DNA of 59,705 bases. Source: Cytobacillus praedii (lineage in GTDB: Bacteria > Bacillota > Bacilli > Bacillales > Cytobacillaceae). The stretch lies in the NCBI RefSeq assembly GCF_001439605.1, contig NZ_LMBX01000027.1, positions 1 through 59,705 on the forward strand. Direction: 5' to 3'. Below, piece by piece: positions 1 through 7,760 of this stretch (within the stretch, counting starts at the first letter, position 1; each line of letters begins with the position of its first letter). The position numbers and the translations under genes were made by a program. The notes beneath the pieces are model-generated. The model was given only the letters and a program-made list of their open reading frames with translations. It ran no database searches and was not told the DNA's origin.

Positions 1-46
1 ACGCCGCCAGCGTTCGTCCTGAGCCAGGATCAAACTCTCCAATAAA
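1..46 (-). rRNA. rrs: 16S rRNA, 5' end only
   Basis: The reverse strand carries the universal 16S 5' segment with AGAGTTTGATCCTGGCTCAG, preceded by TTTATTGG, close to the mature 5' end of Bacillus 16S rRNA. Only about the first 46 nt lie in the window; the rest of the operon extends left of position 1. The end at 46 is placed by analogy with B. subtilis. Confidence 0.97.
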
Positions 47-109
47 GAGTAAGATTAGCTCTTAAAGTTTTAAAACTTGATTTAAACGTTGACGTTTTTG
101 CTTTGTTTA

Positions 110-123
110 GTTTTCAAAGAACT
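110..123 (-). promoter_or_regulatory. rrn leader boxA-like antitermination element
   Basis: The reverse strand reads AGTTCTTTGAAAAC about 65 nt before the 16S start. This is the conserved block in Bacillus rRNA leaders thought to load the Nus antitermination factors. It sits downstream of both rrn promoters, as expected. Confidence 0.75.
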
Positions 124-141
124 ATTTTTCAACAGATTCAT

Positions 142-170
142 AATATAACATTTTACAATCTAGCTGTCAA
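142..170 (-). promoter_or_regulatory. rRNA operon promoter P2
   Basis: On the reverse strand a -35 TTGACA (165-170) is separated by 17 nt from a -10 TATATT (142-147). It is the promoter nearer to 16S in a tandem pair. Confidence 0.85.
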
Positions 171-212
171 ATGCTTTTTAAAAAAACTGCTGATGTCTTA
201 GCGACAAATAAT

Positions 213-241
213 ATAATATCAACTTCATTTTTATTTGTCAA
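213..241 (-). promoter_or_regulatory. rRNA operon promoter P1
   Basis: On the reverse strand a -35 TTGACA (236-241) and a -10 TATTAT (213-218) are 17 nt apart, about 70 bp upstream of P2. Two tandem sigma-A promoters are the usual layout of Bacillus rrn operons. The rest of 1-366 shows nothing else I can name. Confidence 0.85.
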
Positions 242-366
242 TCAGTTTTAAAAAACTTTTAATAAAAGTACATATTACTAGTCTATTATTTTAAGAGAGC
301 AACATACTCTGTACACTTAAAAAGCAGATCCGTGAATACAGACCTGCCAGTAAACCATTTATTCCA

Positions 367-1881
367 CTATTCTACTTTGATTTCACCGCTTCTCCCCTTG
401 TACCATTTACAAAACTCGTTAGTTACCTCTTGGGGAACATCCTCTACCCCTGCATAGTAGACGGGCTTTGCCCGGTTGATCGTTGTTATTGATGCAAGTC
501 CTAATAGTTTTTGAATGATATTCCTCGATACTTTTACCTCAATGACCTTTTCTCTTTTGGAAATAAATAAAGTAGTAGTCAGACTCCCTTTTTTAAATTG
601 AACAAAACAATCGTTCAAAACATATCGGGTATGCAAGAAATCCAGTAATCTTGCTATACCAATAACAACTAATAAAATAGCAGGTATTATCCACCAGGCT
701 TGCTCCATATTTAGAATAATAGGTTTGAAATAATATAGGACAGCAGCTGTTAAAATCCAAATCCAGCTTGGCCACAGCAAGCGTACCCACAAGGATGTTT
801 TCGGAAGTCTGACCATTTTTTCAGTTACCTTATATGTTGGCAAAATGTCTGAAACAATCTCATATGCACGTTTAATAGGCAGGTATGGATAAAGAGAGTT
901 GATTTCGTGTTTATCTTCCCCAAAATCCAGACTTCCCGCACTGGTCAATTTCACTTCAGCGAGTCCGAACAATCTTTTTAATATTGTTTGTTTAATTTCT
1001 ATCGCCTGCACTTTTTCTTTTGAAATAGAAAAGGAAGTTTCATTGATTACTCCTTTTGTTATATAAATTCGATCAACATCGGAGGAAATTTCATATTTTC
1101 CATATTTCAAAAATGTCGACACAATACCAAAAGCTGCAGAAGCAACGACAAGGAATATAATGATGCCAAAAACGAGCCACCAGGAGCTAAAAATTTCGGA
1201 AATAACCCCTTCTGCCTCCTCTTCCACATGGAAGATATCATTTATTTTGAAATATAGAGAAGCAATTAAAGGAATAAGGAGGAGAAAGCTAAAAGATGTA
1301 AAAGAAGCTTTTAACGTATCCTTTTTTGTCGGTTTAAAATGCATGACTCGAGTTGAACTTACCTTTGAGTCATCCTCTTCAGGGGGAAATGTTTCCATAT
1401 TCGCATCACTTTCCTGAATGGAGGGTAAGTCAATGTGTACAGTGCTAGACAATTGCGCCTCCATCCGATCGGCTTCTATCCTTGAAACAACTTCGAATTT
1501 TACCGCTGCATCATCCCCTTTAATTCCTGTCTCAAAACTAATAGAAGTCACTCTAAATATCCGATGGAATAAAGCAGTATGCCGATTGATGTTTTGAATC
1601 TTTGAAAAAGGAATAGATCGCTCAGATTTACTAAAGACTCCTTTGTAAAGATAAAATGATTTATTATCAAATGCATATTTAGTGGTGAACCACTTGATAA
1701 TTATCGAAATAAACGTTATTACGAAAGCTAGAATGAAAATAACCTTACCATATTTAATAAAGGCTGAATCTGAACCTGCCTTGATTACAAATAAAAAAAC
1801 CACAAAGAAAATGGAGTTCTTTATTAAATTCATTAGTTGAAAGATCATAAGTAAAGGGTTATATCTTTTTGCAGGAATCAT
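367..1881 (-). CDS. ydbT: YdbT-like membrane protein with repeated bPH2 domains
   Basis: A 504-residue membrane protein. It alternates hydrophobic pairs (about residues 15-65, 195-255, 370-415) with cytosolic PH-like bPH2/DUF304 domains, each holding a 'Y.I....I.I..G' strand pattern and an 'I.K.K.Q.IEI' type motif. It matches B. subtilis YdbT in length and gene order. The start overlaps the end of ydbS by 4 nt (ATGA), so the two are cotranslated. In B. subtilis the pair belongs to the sigma-W envelope-stress regulon and protects against some antimicrobial peptides; that role is inferred here from homology and from the ECF-type promoter upstream. Confidence 0.85.
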   Translation of the reverse strand: MIPAKRYNPLLMIFQLMNLIKNSIFFVVFLFVIKAGSDSAFIKYGKVIFILAFVITFISIIIKWFTTKYAFDNKSFYLYKGVFSKSERSIPFSKIQNINRHTALFHRIFRVTSISFETGIKGDDAAVKFEVVSRIEADRMEAQLSSTVHIDLPSIQESDANMETFPPEEDDSKVSSTRVMHFKPTKKDTLKASFTSFSFLLLIPLIASLYFKINDIFHVEEEAEGVISEIFSSWWLVFGIIIFLVVASAAFGIVSTFLKYGKYEISSDVDRIYITKGVINETSFSISKEKVQAIEIKQTILKRLFGLAEVKLTSAGSLDFGEDKHEINSLYPYLPIKRAYEIVSDILPTYKVTEKMVRLPKTSLWVRLLWPSWIWILTAAVLYYFKPIILNMEQAWWIIPAILLVVIGIARLLDFLHTRYVLNDCFVQFKKGSLTTTLFISKREKVIEVKVSRNIIQKLLGLASITTINRAKPVYYAGVEDVPQEVTNEFCKWYKGRSGEIKVE

Positions 1882-2372
1882 GATTCCACTTCCTTTACTT
1901 TTGCAAATTGAGCAATTTGATTCCTTAACTCAACCGCTGCCTCCTTTGGAAGTGCAGGAATTGTGTACGATGATGCCATTGTTTCCACTGACACTGAATA
2001 GAGGCCGTACCTTCTAAGCAATGGTCCATGGGTAGTCGCTACTGATTGTATTTTCGTCATAGGAATAAGTTGGTGCTTTTCATTTAGGGCACCGTATTTC
2101 AATTGCAGAAATTCTTCATCCACCTCATAGCACCATGTTTTATATAGAAGAAAAGGTTTAATAAATGACCCAACTGCCAACAGCACAGAAATACCTGCAA
2201 CCCCAATTAATATCCATCCAATCCACTCTTTCCATGAAAATAAATGATCTAGGTAAAATAAAACAGCAAGTATGATGAATCCAATTACATTTTCAATTAC
2301 TCCGCTAATTATCCATACTTTAACCGCATCTTTGGATAATCGATTTTGAGGTGAGGGGATATGAGAATTCAT
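1878..2372 (-). CDS. ydbS: YdbS-like bPH2 domain membrane protein
   Basis: A 164-residue protein with two N-terminal transmembrane helices (about residues 25-45 and 52-72) followed by one bPH2/DUF304 domain containing 'LKYGALNEKHQLIPMTKIQ'. Such short proteins pair with the longer YdbT type. The ATG at 2372 follows GAAAGGAGCGGACTT, a good ribosome binding site. It is first in the ydbST operon, about 50 bp downstream of a predicted ECF sigma promoter. The biochemical role of the pair is unknown. Confidence 0.85.
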   Translation of the reverse strand: MNSHIPSPQNRLSKDAVKVWIISGVIENVIGFIILAVLFYLDHLFSWKEWIGWILIGVAGISVLLAVGSFIKPFLLYKTWCYEVDEEFLQLKYGALNEKHQLIPMTKIQSVATTHGPLLRRYGLYSVSVETMASSYTIPALPKEAAVELRNQIAQFAKVKEVES

Positions 2373-2418
2373 AAGTCCGCTCCTTTCTTTCTAATCTAGC
2401 TGAAACTCTCTAGTCTTA

Positions 2419-2444
2419 TATACGATTAAAGAAAGAAATGGTTC
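2419..2444 (-). promoter_or_regulatory. ECF-type (sigma-W-like) promoter of ydbST
   Basis: The reverse strand shows GAAC (2441-2444), 16 nt, then CGTATA (2419-2424). This matches the extracytoplasmic-function sigma pattern GAAAC-N16-CGTA and agrees with sigma-W control of ydbST in B. subtilis. Confidence 0.65.
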
Positions 2445-2507
2445 TATTATATTTTTAGATGCATAGCAAAATTTGCAAAAGTTTAATGCAGCAAAATAAA
2501 GAAGAAA

Positions 2508-2548
2508 GAAAAAAACAATGACCAGCAAATCTGAATCTGCTAGTCATT
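2508..2548 (-). terminator. Rho-independent terminator of the ABC exporter operon
   Basis: The reverse strand forms AATGACTAGCAGAT...ATTTGCTGGTCATT followed by GTTTTTTTC. It lies just after the stop of the permease at 2576. Confidence 0.85.
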
Positions 2549-2575
2549 CCTTGTACAAACAAAATTATATTATCC

Positions 2576-4174
2576 TTAAACATCCCGCTTTTTATACCCT
2601 ATAAAGCCCACAGCTATTGTTACAATAGCAATGATAGTAAGGATGACTACCTTCATATAATCTAATTCTTCAACAGGCAGATTCGGTATATGATCGTAAG
2701 GCGAAAGCCTGCTCATCCATTCTGGGAGTTGAAGTAACCCTCCTAAATACACGACAAAGAAGGAATAGGCTAAGTAAACCCATACTAAGCCAGACAGTTT
2801 TGGTGCAATTCCAATCAATAATACTGCCAATCCAATCATAATCCAAATCGCAGGCAGATAGACCATTGCTGCACTATAAAGCCTGCCAAACGCAATCCCT
2901 TCCTCCATAACCGAATTCCCGACTGCTCCTAATCCAATTGCCGCAAGCGACAGCATAACAAATCCACAAACAATGGATATTAATAAATAACTCCCCATCA
3001 GGCGTATCCGAGAGACAGAACGACTTAGCAGATGATCTGTTCGATTCTTTCTTTCTTCTCCTTTAAGCTTTAACATTGCCATCAAGGGAGGAATTGTACA
3101 AATCATTGAAATAACTGACATCAGCATCGTTAAAAACTGCTCAGTTAATGTGAATCCTTCACTAGGAGTTACTAAATTTTGCATTATATCATTCCCAGCG
3201 AAAAAAGATTCTAAATCTCCTAAAACAGATCCGTATGATGCACCAAGGATCAACATTCCTACAGCCCATGCAACTAGCCCTGTACGCTGAAGCCTAAACG
3301 CTAGCCCAAGCGGACTAAGCAAAAAGGAAGACGCCTTTTTCTTGCCAGGCTTTGCTGGTAAAAACCCTGCCTCTAAATCACGAGTGGCATTCAAATAAAG
3401 TGAAAGGACAACCAAAATAAATGCCACACTGACCGTAAGTAAAATCGGCGACCAGTAATTATTTACAAATACCTCTGAACCTAAAACCCAGCCTAATGGA
3501 GATAACCAAGAAAGAGCTTCATTGCTGACATCACCTATGGCACGAATCAAATAGGCTATAAGCAAGATTGTAATTGAAAATCCTATTGTCCCTCGAGAGC
3601 TTTCTGAAAGCTGGGCAAACAATGCCGTTATGGCTGTAAAAACAATTCCTGTAGCTCCTAACGCCGCACCGTATAAAAGAGAACCTTCTAAATCCATGCT
3701 TTCAATTCCTAAAGCAGTCAGTCCAAAACCAACAATTAATGCTAATAGCACATTCGTCCCAACTAAGACTAGAATTGTTGAAGTTAGATTAGCTAACCGT
3801 CCAGCTGGCAGAGCTCGAATCATTTCAATCCGGCCATCTTCTTCATCTGCCCGAGTGTGGCGCACAACAAGTAATATACTCATGATTGCCACTGCCATCA
3901 ATGTGAAAAGCAGCATCTGGTGAGCCATCATGGCACCGTTTGTATAGTTTTCTAGACCGTATCCTTGACCTACCATTGCCGTCATAGCTGGGTTCTTCAT
4001 GGTATCAGCTAGCGCCTGTCTTTCTCCTTCATTCTTATATAAATCTGTAAATGCTGCTGCAACGATAATCGTGAGAGCCGATAATGAAATTAACCACACA
4101 GGGATACGAACTCGATCCCTTCTTATTATCAGTCCAGAAAGAATCCTTGTATTTTTATATAATTGCTTTGACAT
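2576..4174 (-). CDS. ABC-2 type exporter permease
   Basis: A 532-residue polytopic membrane protein with about 12 hydrophobic segments in two homologous halves, of the kind annotated as 'exporter of polyketide antibiotics' permease. It overlaps the upstream ATPase by one base (TAATG), and its ribosome binding site GGAGGTG lies inside the ATPase 3' end. With that ATPase it should form an efflux ABC transporter. The substrate cannot be read from the sequence; control by the divergent TetR suggests a toxic compound. Confidence 0.85.
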   Translation of the reverse strand: MSKQLYKNTRILSGLIIRRDRVRIPVWLISLSALTIIVAAAFTDLYKNEGERQALADTMKNPAMTAMVGQGYGLENYTNGAMMAHQMLLFTLMAVAIMSILLVVRHTRADEEDGRIEMIRALPAGRLANLTSTILVLVGTNVLLALIVGFGLTALGIESMDLEGSLLYGAALGATGIVFTAITALFAQLSESSRGTIGFSITILLIAYLIRAIGDVSNEALSWLSPLGWVLGSEVFVNNYWSPILLTVSVAFILVVLSLYLNATRDLEAGFLPAKPGKKKASSFLLSPLGLAFRLQRTGLVAWAVGMLILGASYGSVLGDLESFFAGNDIMQNLVTPSEGFTLTEQFLTMLMSVISMICTIPPLMAMLKLKGEERKNRTDHLLSRSVSRIRLMGSYLLISIVCGFVMLSLAAIGLGAVGNSVMEEGIAFGRLYSAAMVYLPAIWIMIGLAVLLIGIAPKLSGLVWVYLAYSFFVVYLGGLLQLPEWMSRLSPYDHIPNLPVEELDYMKVVILTIIAIVTIAVGFIGYKKRDV

Positions 4175-5094
4175 TACTTAGCACCTCCAACTCCCGTTTT
4201 CAGAGTTTTGCCTGTACCCTCATAATGACGCATAAACAAGTCCTCTAAAGTTGGCGGTGCACTTTCTAGGGATAGAATGCCGAAGTTGCTTACATGCTTA
4301 ATAACATTATCCAACTCTTCGGCATCTACTTGAAAGACAAAAGCATGGTTTTTCTTCTCTATGCCATGTACACCACTTATTTCATTTAAACCAGTAAGAG
4401 GCTGTTTTGTTTCAACAACCAAGCTAGTTCTTGTTAAATGGCGCAACTCATTCAATGTACCTGTTTCAATTATTTTTCCATGTCGTATAATTCCTACCTT
4501 GTCACATAATCTTTCAACTTCAGACAGAATGTGGCTCGATAGGATGATGCTCTTCCCTGCACTTTTCGCTTCTAATACACACTCCTGGAATACTCTTTCC
4601 ATCAATGGATCGAGCCCTGATGTCGGTTCATCTAATATATAGAGATCCGCATCTGAAGAAAAAGCAGAAATTAACGCAACCTTTTGCCGGTTCCCTTTTG
4701 AATACGTTCGGCATTTTTTCGAAGGGTCTAAATCGAATTTACCTATTAGTTCTTCACGTCTGCTGCTTTTATTATTTGACCCACGTAATTTTACAAAAAG
4801 GTCAATTACTTCGCCCCCTGTCAAGTTCGGCCACAAATTTACATCACCAGGAACATAAGCAATCCGTTTATGGATATCGACAGCATCTTCCCATGCATCC
4901 AATCCAAAAATTTTCGCTTCTCCATCAGTCGCTTTCAAAATGCCAAGAAGGATCCGTATAGTCGTAGATTTCCCAGCACCATTAGGACCAATAAACCCAT
5001 AAACCTCCCCTTCATTTACCTCAATATTCACTCCATCTAATGCAGTAAATTCCCCAAACCTTTTAATTAAATTTGTTGTTTTTAATACACTCAT
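4174..5094 (-). CDS. ABC exporter ATP-binding protein
   Basis: A 306-residue nucleotide-binding subunit. Walker A GPNGAGKST is at about residues 36-44 and Walker B is LYILDEPTSGLD. The signature is degenerate (YSKGN instead of LSGGQ), as is common in this subfamily. The C-terminal 80 residues form an extra domain typical of drug and bacitracin exporters. I chose the ATG at 5094 because GAGGGGG lies 6-7 nt before it; a longer frame to 5133 has no ribosome binding site. It is cotranscribed with the permease from a promoter overlapping that of the divergent TetR gene. Confidence 0.88.
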   Translation of the reverse strand: MSVLKTTNLIKRFGEFTALDGVNIEVNEGEVYGFIGPNGAGKSTTIRILLGILKATDGEAKIFGLDAWEDAVDIHKRIAYVPGDVNLWPNLTGGEVIDLFVKLRGSNNKSSRREELIGKFDLDPSKKCRTYSKGNRQKVALISAFSSDADLYILDEPTSGLDPLMERVFQECVLEAKSAGKSIILSSHILSEVERLCDKVGIIRHGKIIETGTLNELRHLTRTSLVVETKQPLTGLNEISGVHGIEKKNHAFVFQVDAEELDNVIKHVSNFGILSLESAPPTLEDLFMRHYEGTGKTLKTGVGGAK

Positions 5095-5136
5095 TTCCAT
5101 CCCCCTCGTAAAATTATGAAATATTTTAATCATTTT

Positions 5137-5170
5137 AGTTCATAATATATATAAATAAGCTCCTTGACAA
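5137..5170 (-). promoter_or_regulatory. Promoter of the ABC exporter operon with TetR half-site
   Basis: On the reverse strand TTGTCA (5165-5170), 17 nt, TATTAT (5142-5147). The -10 overlaps TAGTTCATAA (5137-5146), a copy of one arm of the operator at 5170-5185. The -35 shares bases with the opposite-strand TTGACA at 5164-5169. Confidence 0.7.
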
Positions 5171-5185
5171 TAGTTTATGAACTAT
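5164..5185 (+). promoter_or_regulatory. TetR operator over the divergent -35 elements
   Basis: TTGACA at 5164-5169 is the likely -35 of the tetR gene. It is followed directly by the near-palindrome ATAGTTTATGAACTAT (5170-5185). A repressor bound here would block both divergent promoters. Confidence 0.65.
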
Positions 5186-5237
5186 TCTATTTGTTTTATT
5201 TCATAAATTTCATTAAAATGAACAGGAGGTGAAAGAA

Positions 5238-5825
5238 ATGGACGGGTTTGAACGACGCAGAGAACAGAAGAAAATGAATATATTAGAAGCAGCTTTAGCT
5301 TTATTTATGGAATATGGTGTTCAAAAAATCTCTATTGCTGAAATAGCAAAGAAAGCAAATGTATCCCAAGTAACGATATATAATTATTTTGACAGTAAGC
5401 ATAATTTAGTTCGTGAGGTGTTTCTTTATTACGTAGATAAGGCAATGGATGAATTTGATCAAATACTTAATGGTGATATTGCTTTTCCTGAAAAAATTAA
5501 GCAGATTATTTTCACTAAAAAGGAAACTGCCAATCAGATTCATGAAGATTTTTATCAATATCTAATGAAGGAATATACAACAGGGGTCAATTATATTGAG
5601 AAAATGTATGTAGAACAAATCATCCCTCGCTTAATTGATCTTTTTAATGAGGGGAAGAAGCTAGGATACGTGGATCCGAATGTATCTAATGAAGCCATTT
5701 TATTTTTCATTCAAGCGGTCCATGAATATATACAACGAGAAGATGTATATCAAAAAATTCTCCCGCTGACTGAGGATATAATGAGACTTATGTTTTATGG
5801 AATCGTGGGAAAAAAAGAAAATTAA
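5238..5825 (+). CDS. TetR family transcriptional regulator
   Basis: A 195-residue protein with an N-terminal helix-turn-helix typical of TetR (about residues 10-55, with ISIAEIAKKANVSQVTIYNYF) and a divergent ligand-binding C-terminal domain. The ATG at 5238 is preferred: AGGAGGTG lies 8 nt before it, while an in-frame GTG at 5229 overlaps that ribosome binding site. It is divergent from the ABC exporter genes with shared promoter elements and an operator between, so it most likely represses both itself and the exporter. Confidence 0.88.
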   Translation: MDGFERRREQKKMNILEAALALFMEYGVQKISIAEIAKKANVSQVTIYNYFDSKHNLVREVFLYYVDKAMDEFDQILNGDIAFPEKIKQIIFTKKETANQIHEDFYQYLMKEYTTGVNYIEKMYVEQIIPRLIDLFNEGKKLGYVDPNVSNEAILFFIQAVHEYIQREDVYQKILPLTEDIMRLMFYGIVGKKEN

Positions 5826-5847
5826 TGCGCAGGATATAACAGATTAA

Positions 5848-5879
5848 AAGGAGCACGATGGAAAGACTTCATGCTCCTT
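5848..5879. terminator. Hairpin between convergent tetR and hflX
   Basis: AAGGAGCA (5848-5855) pairs with TGCTCCTT (5872-5879). It sits between convergent stop codons. The T-tract is poor on the plus strand, so termination strength is uncertain. Confidence 0.45.
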
Positions 5880-5905
5880 CTTGATGATAATATCCTAATT
5901 CATCC

Positions 5906-7165
5906 TCATGTTAATCTAATAAATTGTTTGTATTTTTCCGCATCCCACCTTTCACACTCTACAATTAGTTTCGTTCCATCGTCCTCATACTCACTTAATA
6001 ACACATGACTATTCTCATTAAAATATGAAACGATCTCACCTTGTGCATAAGGAATGAGGAATTCACATTGAATAGAATCATTGTATATCTTTTCAGAGAT
6101 TAGTTGAGTAATTTCATTGAGACCTATTCCTTTTTTTGCAGATAGATACACACAGTTTTGTTGAGTAAATGGATATGCGGCTTCTGTTAAGTCAGCTTTA
6201 TTATTTGCGTAAATGACAGGAATTCCTTCAATTCCAATTTCTCTTAAAATTTCATTTGTCAGCCTTTTTTGCTCCTCATGATTTGGATTGGAATAATCCA
6301 AGACATGAATAAGTAAATCAGCTTCACCAACTTCTTCAAGGGTCGAGCGAAATGCCTTTATTAAGTGATGGGGAAGCTTATTAATGAATCCCACTGTGTC
6401 AGTTAATAAAAAATTTTTATTTTTTGCTAGTGTAATCTTTCGTACGGATGTTTCCAGCGTAGCAAATAGCATATCCTTTTCAAAAACTTGCTTATCTTTC
6501 CTCTTATTATATTTTTCCAGCATCGCATTCATTAATGTAGATTTACCGGCATTGGTGTACCCCACTAATGAAACTACTGGAATATTATTCTTTTTACGCA
6601 GCTTTCTTTGCGTTTTACGCTGGTTTATTAATTTTTCAAGTTCTTTATTGAGTGCCGTTATTTTAATCTCAATTTTCCTCCGATCCAGTTCTAGCTTCGT
6701 TTCACCTGCTCCTCTATTCATCAACCCTGCACCACCGCCTTGACGTCCGAGTGATTGGTGCATGCCGACCAATCGAGGCAGCATATATTTCAGCCTAGCC
6801 ACTTCTACTTGCAGCTGAGATTCCCTTGTTTTCGCCCGGTTAGCGAAGATTTCCAATATTAACATCGTGCGATCGATTACCACACAGTCAAGCTCTGACT
6901 CTAAATTCCGGATTTGTGAGGGAGACAGTTCATCATCGAAAATAACAATATTTGCATCCTTTTCATTTAAAAGTGAAAGTAGCTCTTCAACCTTTCCTGC
7001 CCCTATATAATGCGACTTATTTAATTGCTGTAAATTTTGAGTCATCTCACCAGCAACTTCCACATCACATGCCCCAGCTAGATTCGCTAACTCCTCCATC
7101 ATATATTCAAAATCTGACTGCGTGCTATTTAGATTCACACCAACTAAAATGGCCTTTCTTTTCAT
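5906..7165 (-). CDS. hflX: GTPase HflX, ribosome-splitting factor
   Basis: A 419-residue protein matching HflX (YnbA in B. subtilis) in length. An N-terminal HflX domain contains a glycine-rich RQGGGAGLMNRGAGETKLE linker. It is followed by a GTPase domain with G1 GYTNAGKST, G3 DTVGF and G4 NKAD. HflX binds 50S subunits and splits stalled ribosomes; some Gram-positive homologues give macrolide and lincosamide resistance. The ATG at 7165 follows GGAGGAAATCATTT; a longer frame from 7207 runs into a terminator. Expression must pass the terminator at 7184-7226. Confidence 0.93.
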   Translation of the reverse strand: MKRKAILVGVNLNSTQSDFEYMMEELANLAGACDVEVAGEMTQNLQQLNKSHYIGAGKVEELLSLLNEKDANIVIFDDELSPSQIRNLESELDCVVIDRTMLILEIFANRAKTRESQLQVEVARLKYMLPRLVGMHQSLGRQGGGAGLMNRGAGETKLELDRRKIEIKITALNKELEKLINQRKTQRKLRKKNNIPVVSLVGYTNAGKSTLMNAMLEKYNKRKDKQVFEKDMLFATLETSVRKITLAKNKNFLLTDTVGFINKLPHHLIKAFRSTLEEVGEADLLIHVLDYSNPNHEEQKRLTNEILREIGIEGIPVIYANNKADLTEAAYPFTQQNCVYLSAKKGIGLNEITQLISEKIYNDSIQCEFLIPYAQGEIVSYFNENSHVLLSEYEDDGTKLIVECERWDAEKYKQFIRLT

Positions 7166-7183
7166 AAATGATTTCCTCCATTT

Positions 7184-7226
7184 CAAATAAAATAAAATAA
7201 AAAGCACAGGCAGTCTGCCTGTGCTT
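7184..7226 (-). terminator. Terminator in the hflX leader (candidate attenuator)
   Basis: Arms AAGCACAGGCAG and CTGCCTGTGCTT (12 bp, one-base centre) are followed on the reverse strand by TTTTTATTTTATTTTATTTG, then at once by the hflX ribosome binding site. Only 18 bp separate the T-tract from the start codon, so no promoter fits between them and hflX mRNA must read through. This makes it an attenuator rather than an ordinary terminator; the inducer is not visible. Confidence 0.8.
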
Positions 7227-7447
7227 AATTAGTAAACGGAAATGGATATCTCTAAAAAAACCACAAAGATAGTTGTAAACAAAATCAACAACTGTCCTAA
7301 CGGTAAGGTGGAAGGTCCTTCACATAAAGAATGGTGCACCGAATTTATCCCTAATATGAAAGAAACTTAAGCTTAAATTTTCTAGCTAAAGTCCTGCTAT
7401 CATTAAAGATAAATATCATGATATTAGATGAATTTTTTTATTTTAAA

Positions 7448-7482
7448 GACAACAAAAAGAGAGTGAGTTCGTCCTCACCCTC
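7448..7482 (-). terminator. Terminator after the structured RNA candidate
   Basis: On the reverse strand GAGGGTGAG and CTCACTCTC pair (9 bp, one G-U) and are followed by TTTTTGTTGTC. The plus strand also shows a T-run after the hairpin. It ends the transcript from the promoter at 7635-7664, or acts as a first attenuator of hflX. Confidence 0.75.
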
Positions 7483-7628
7483 CTTTTTACATATGCCGTA
7501 AAATAAGGTTTCCTTAAAAAAGGCAGACCAATCCCGTTTACTCTGCGCACAGGCAGAGCCTTGAACGTATTCAATTACTGGTTCAAAGTTTGGAATCGAA
7601 GTCTGTTATCTAACACTAAGGAAAACCT
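7449..7628 (-). ncRNA. Candidate structured small RNA or long hflX leader
   Basis: No coding frame is present, but a good promoter (7635-7664) and a terminator (7448-7482) bracket a fold. A long-range closing stem joins 7617-7628 with 7505-7516 (about 11 bp with one bulge). It encloses hairpin CTTTGAAC/GTTCAAGG (7581-7588 with 7559-7566) and hairpin CTCTGC/GCAGAG (7553-7558 with 7541-7546). This gives a three-way junction followed by a terminator, as in riboswitches, but a stand-alone sRNA of about 170 nt fits too. I do not recognise the family. Confidence 0.45.
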
Positions 7629-7634
7629 CCATTC

Positions 7635-7664
7635 ATTATAAGTAACATTATCATAACATGCCAA
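7635..7664 (-). promoter_or_regulatory. Promoter of the structured RNA / hflX leader
   Basis: The reverse strand has TTGGCA (7659-7664), 18 nt, TATAAT (7635-7640). I found no better promoter between here and hflX. Confidence 0.6.
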
Positions 7665-7725
7665 AGCAGCTATAACAATGCAAAAATTCAAAAATATTCC
7701 AAAATCACAAAAAACGAAGCTTAAC

Positions 7726-7743
7726 TAATCAAACGTTTGATTA
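7726..7743. promoter_or_regulatory. Palindromic operator, copy 1
   Basis: TAATCAAACGTTTGATTA is a perfect 18-bp palindrome just after the stop of the MFS pump gene. The same core occurs at 9176-9201 upstream of that gene. It looks like a repressor site of TetR type, but no regulator gene lies beside it. Confidence 0.6.
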
Positions 7744-7760
7744 AGATGTTTGCGATGATA

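Noticed and set aside
7449..7628. 6S RNA identity for the structured RNA
   Set aside because: The closing stem is suggestive, but the fold is a branched junction rather than a rod with a central bubble, and no known pRNA template sequence is recognisable.
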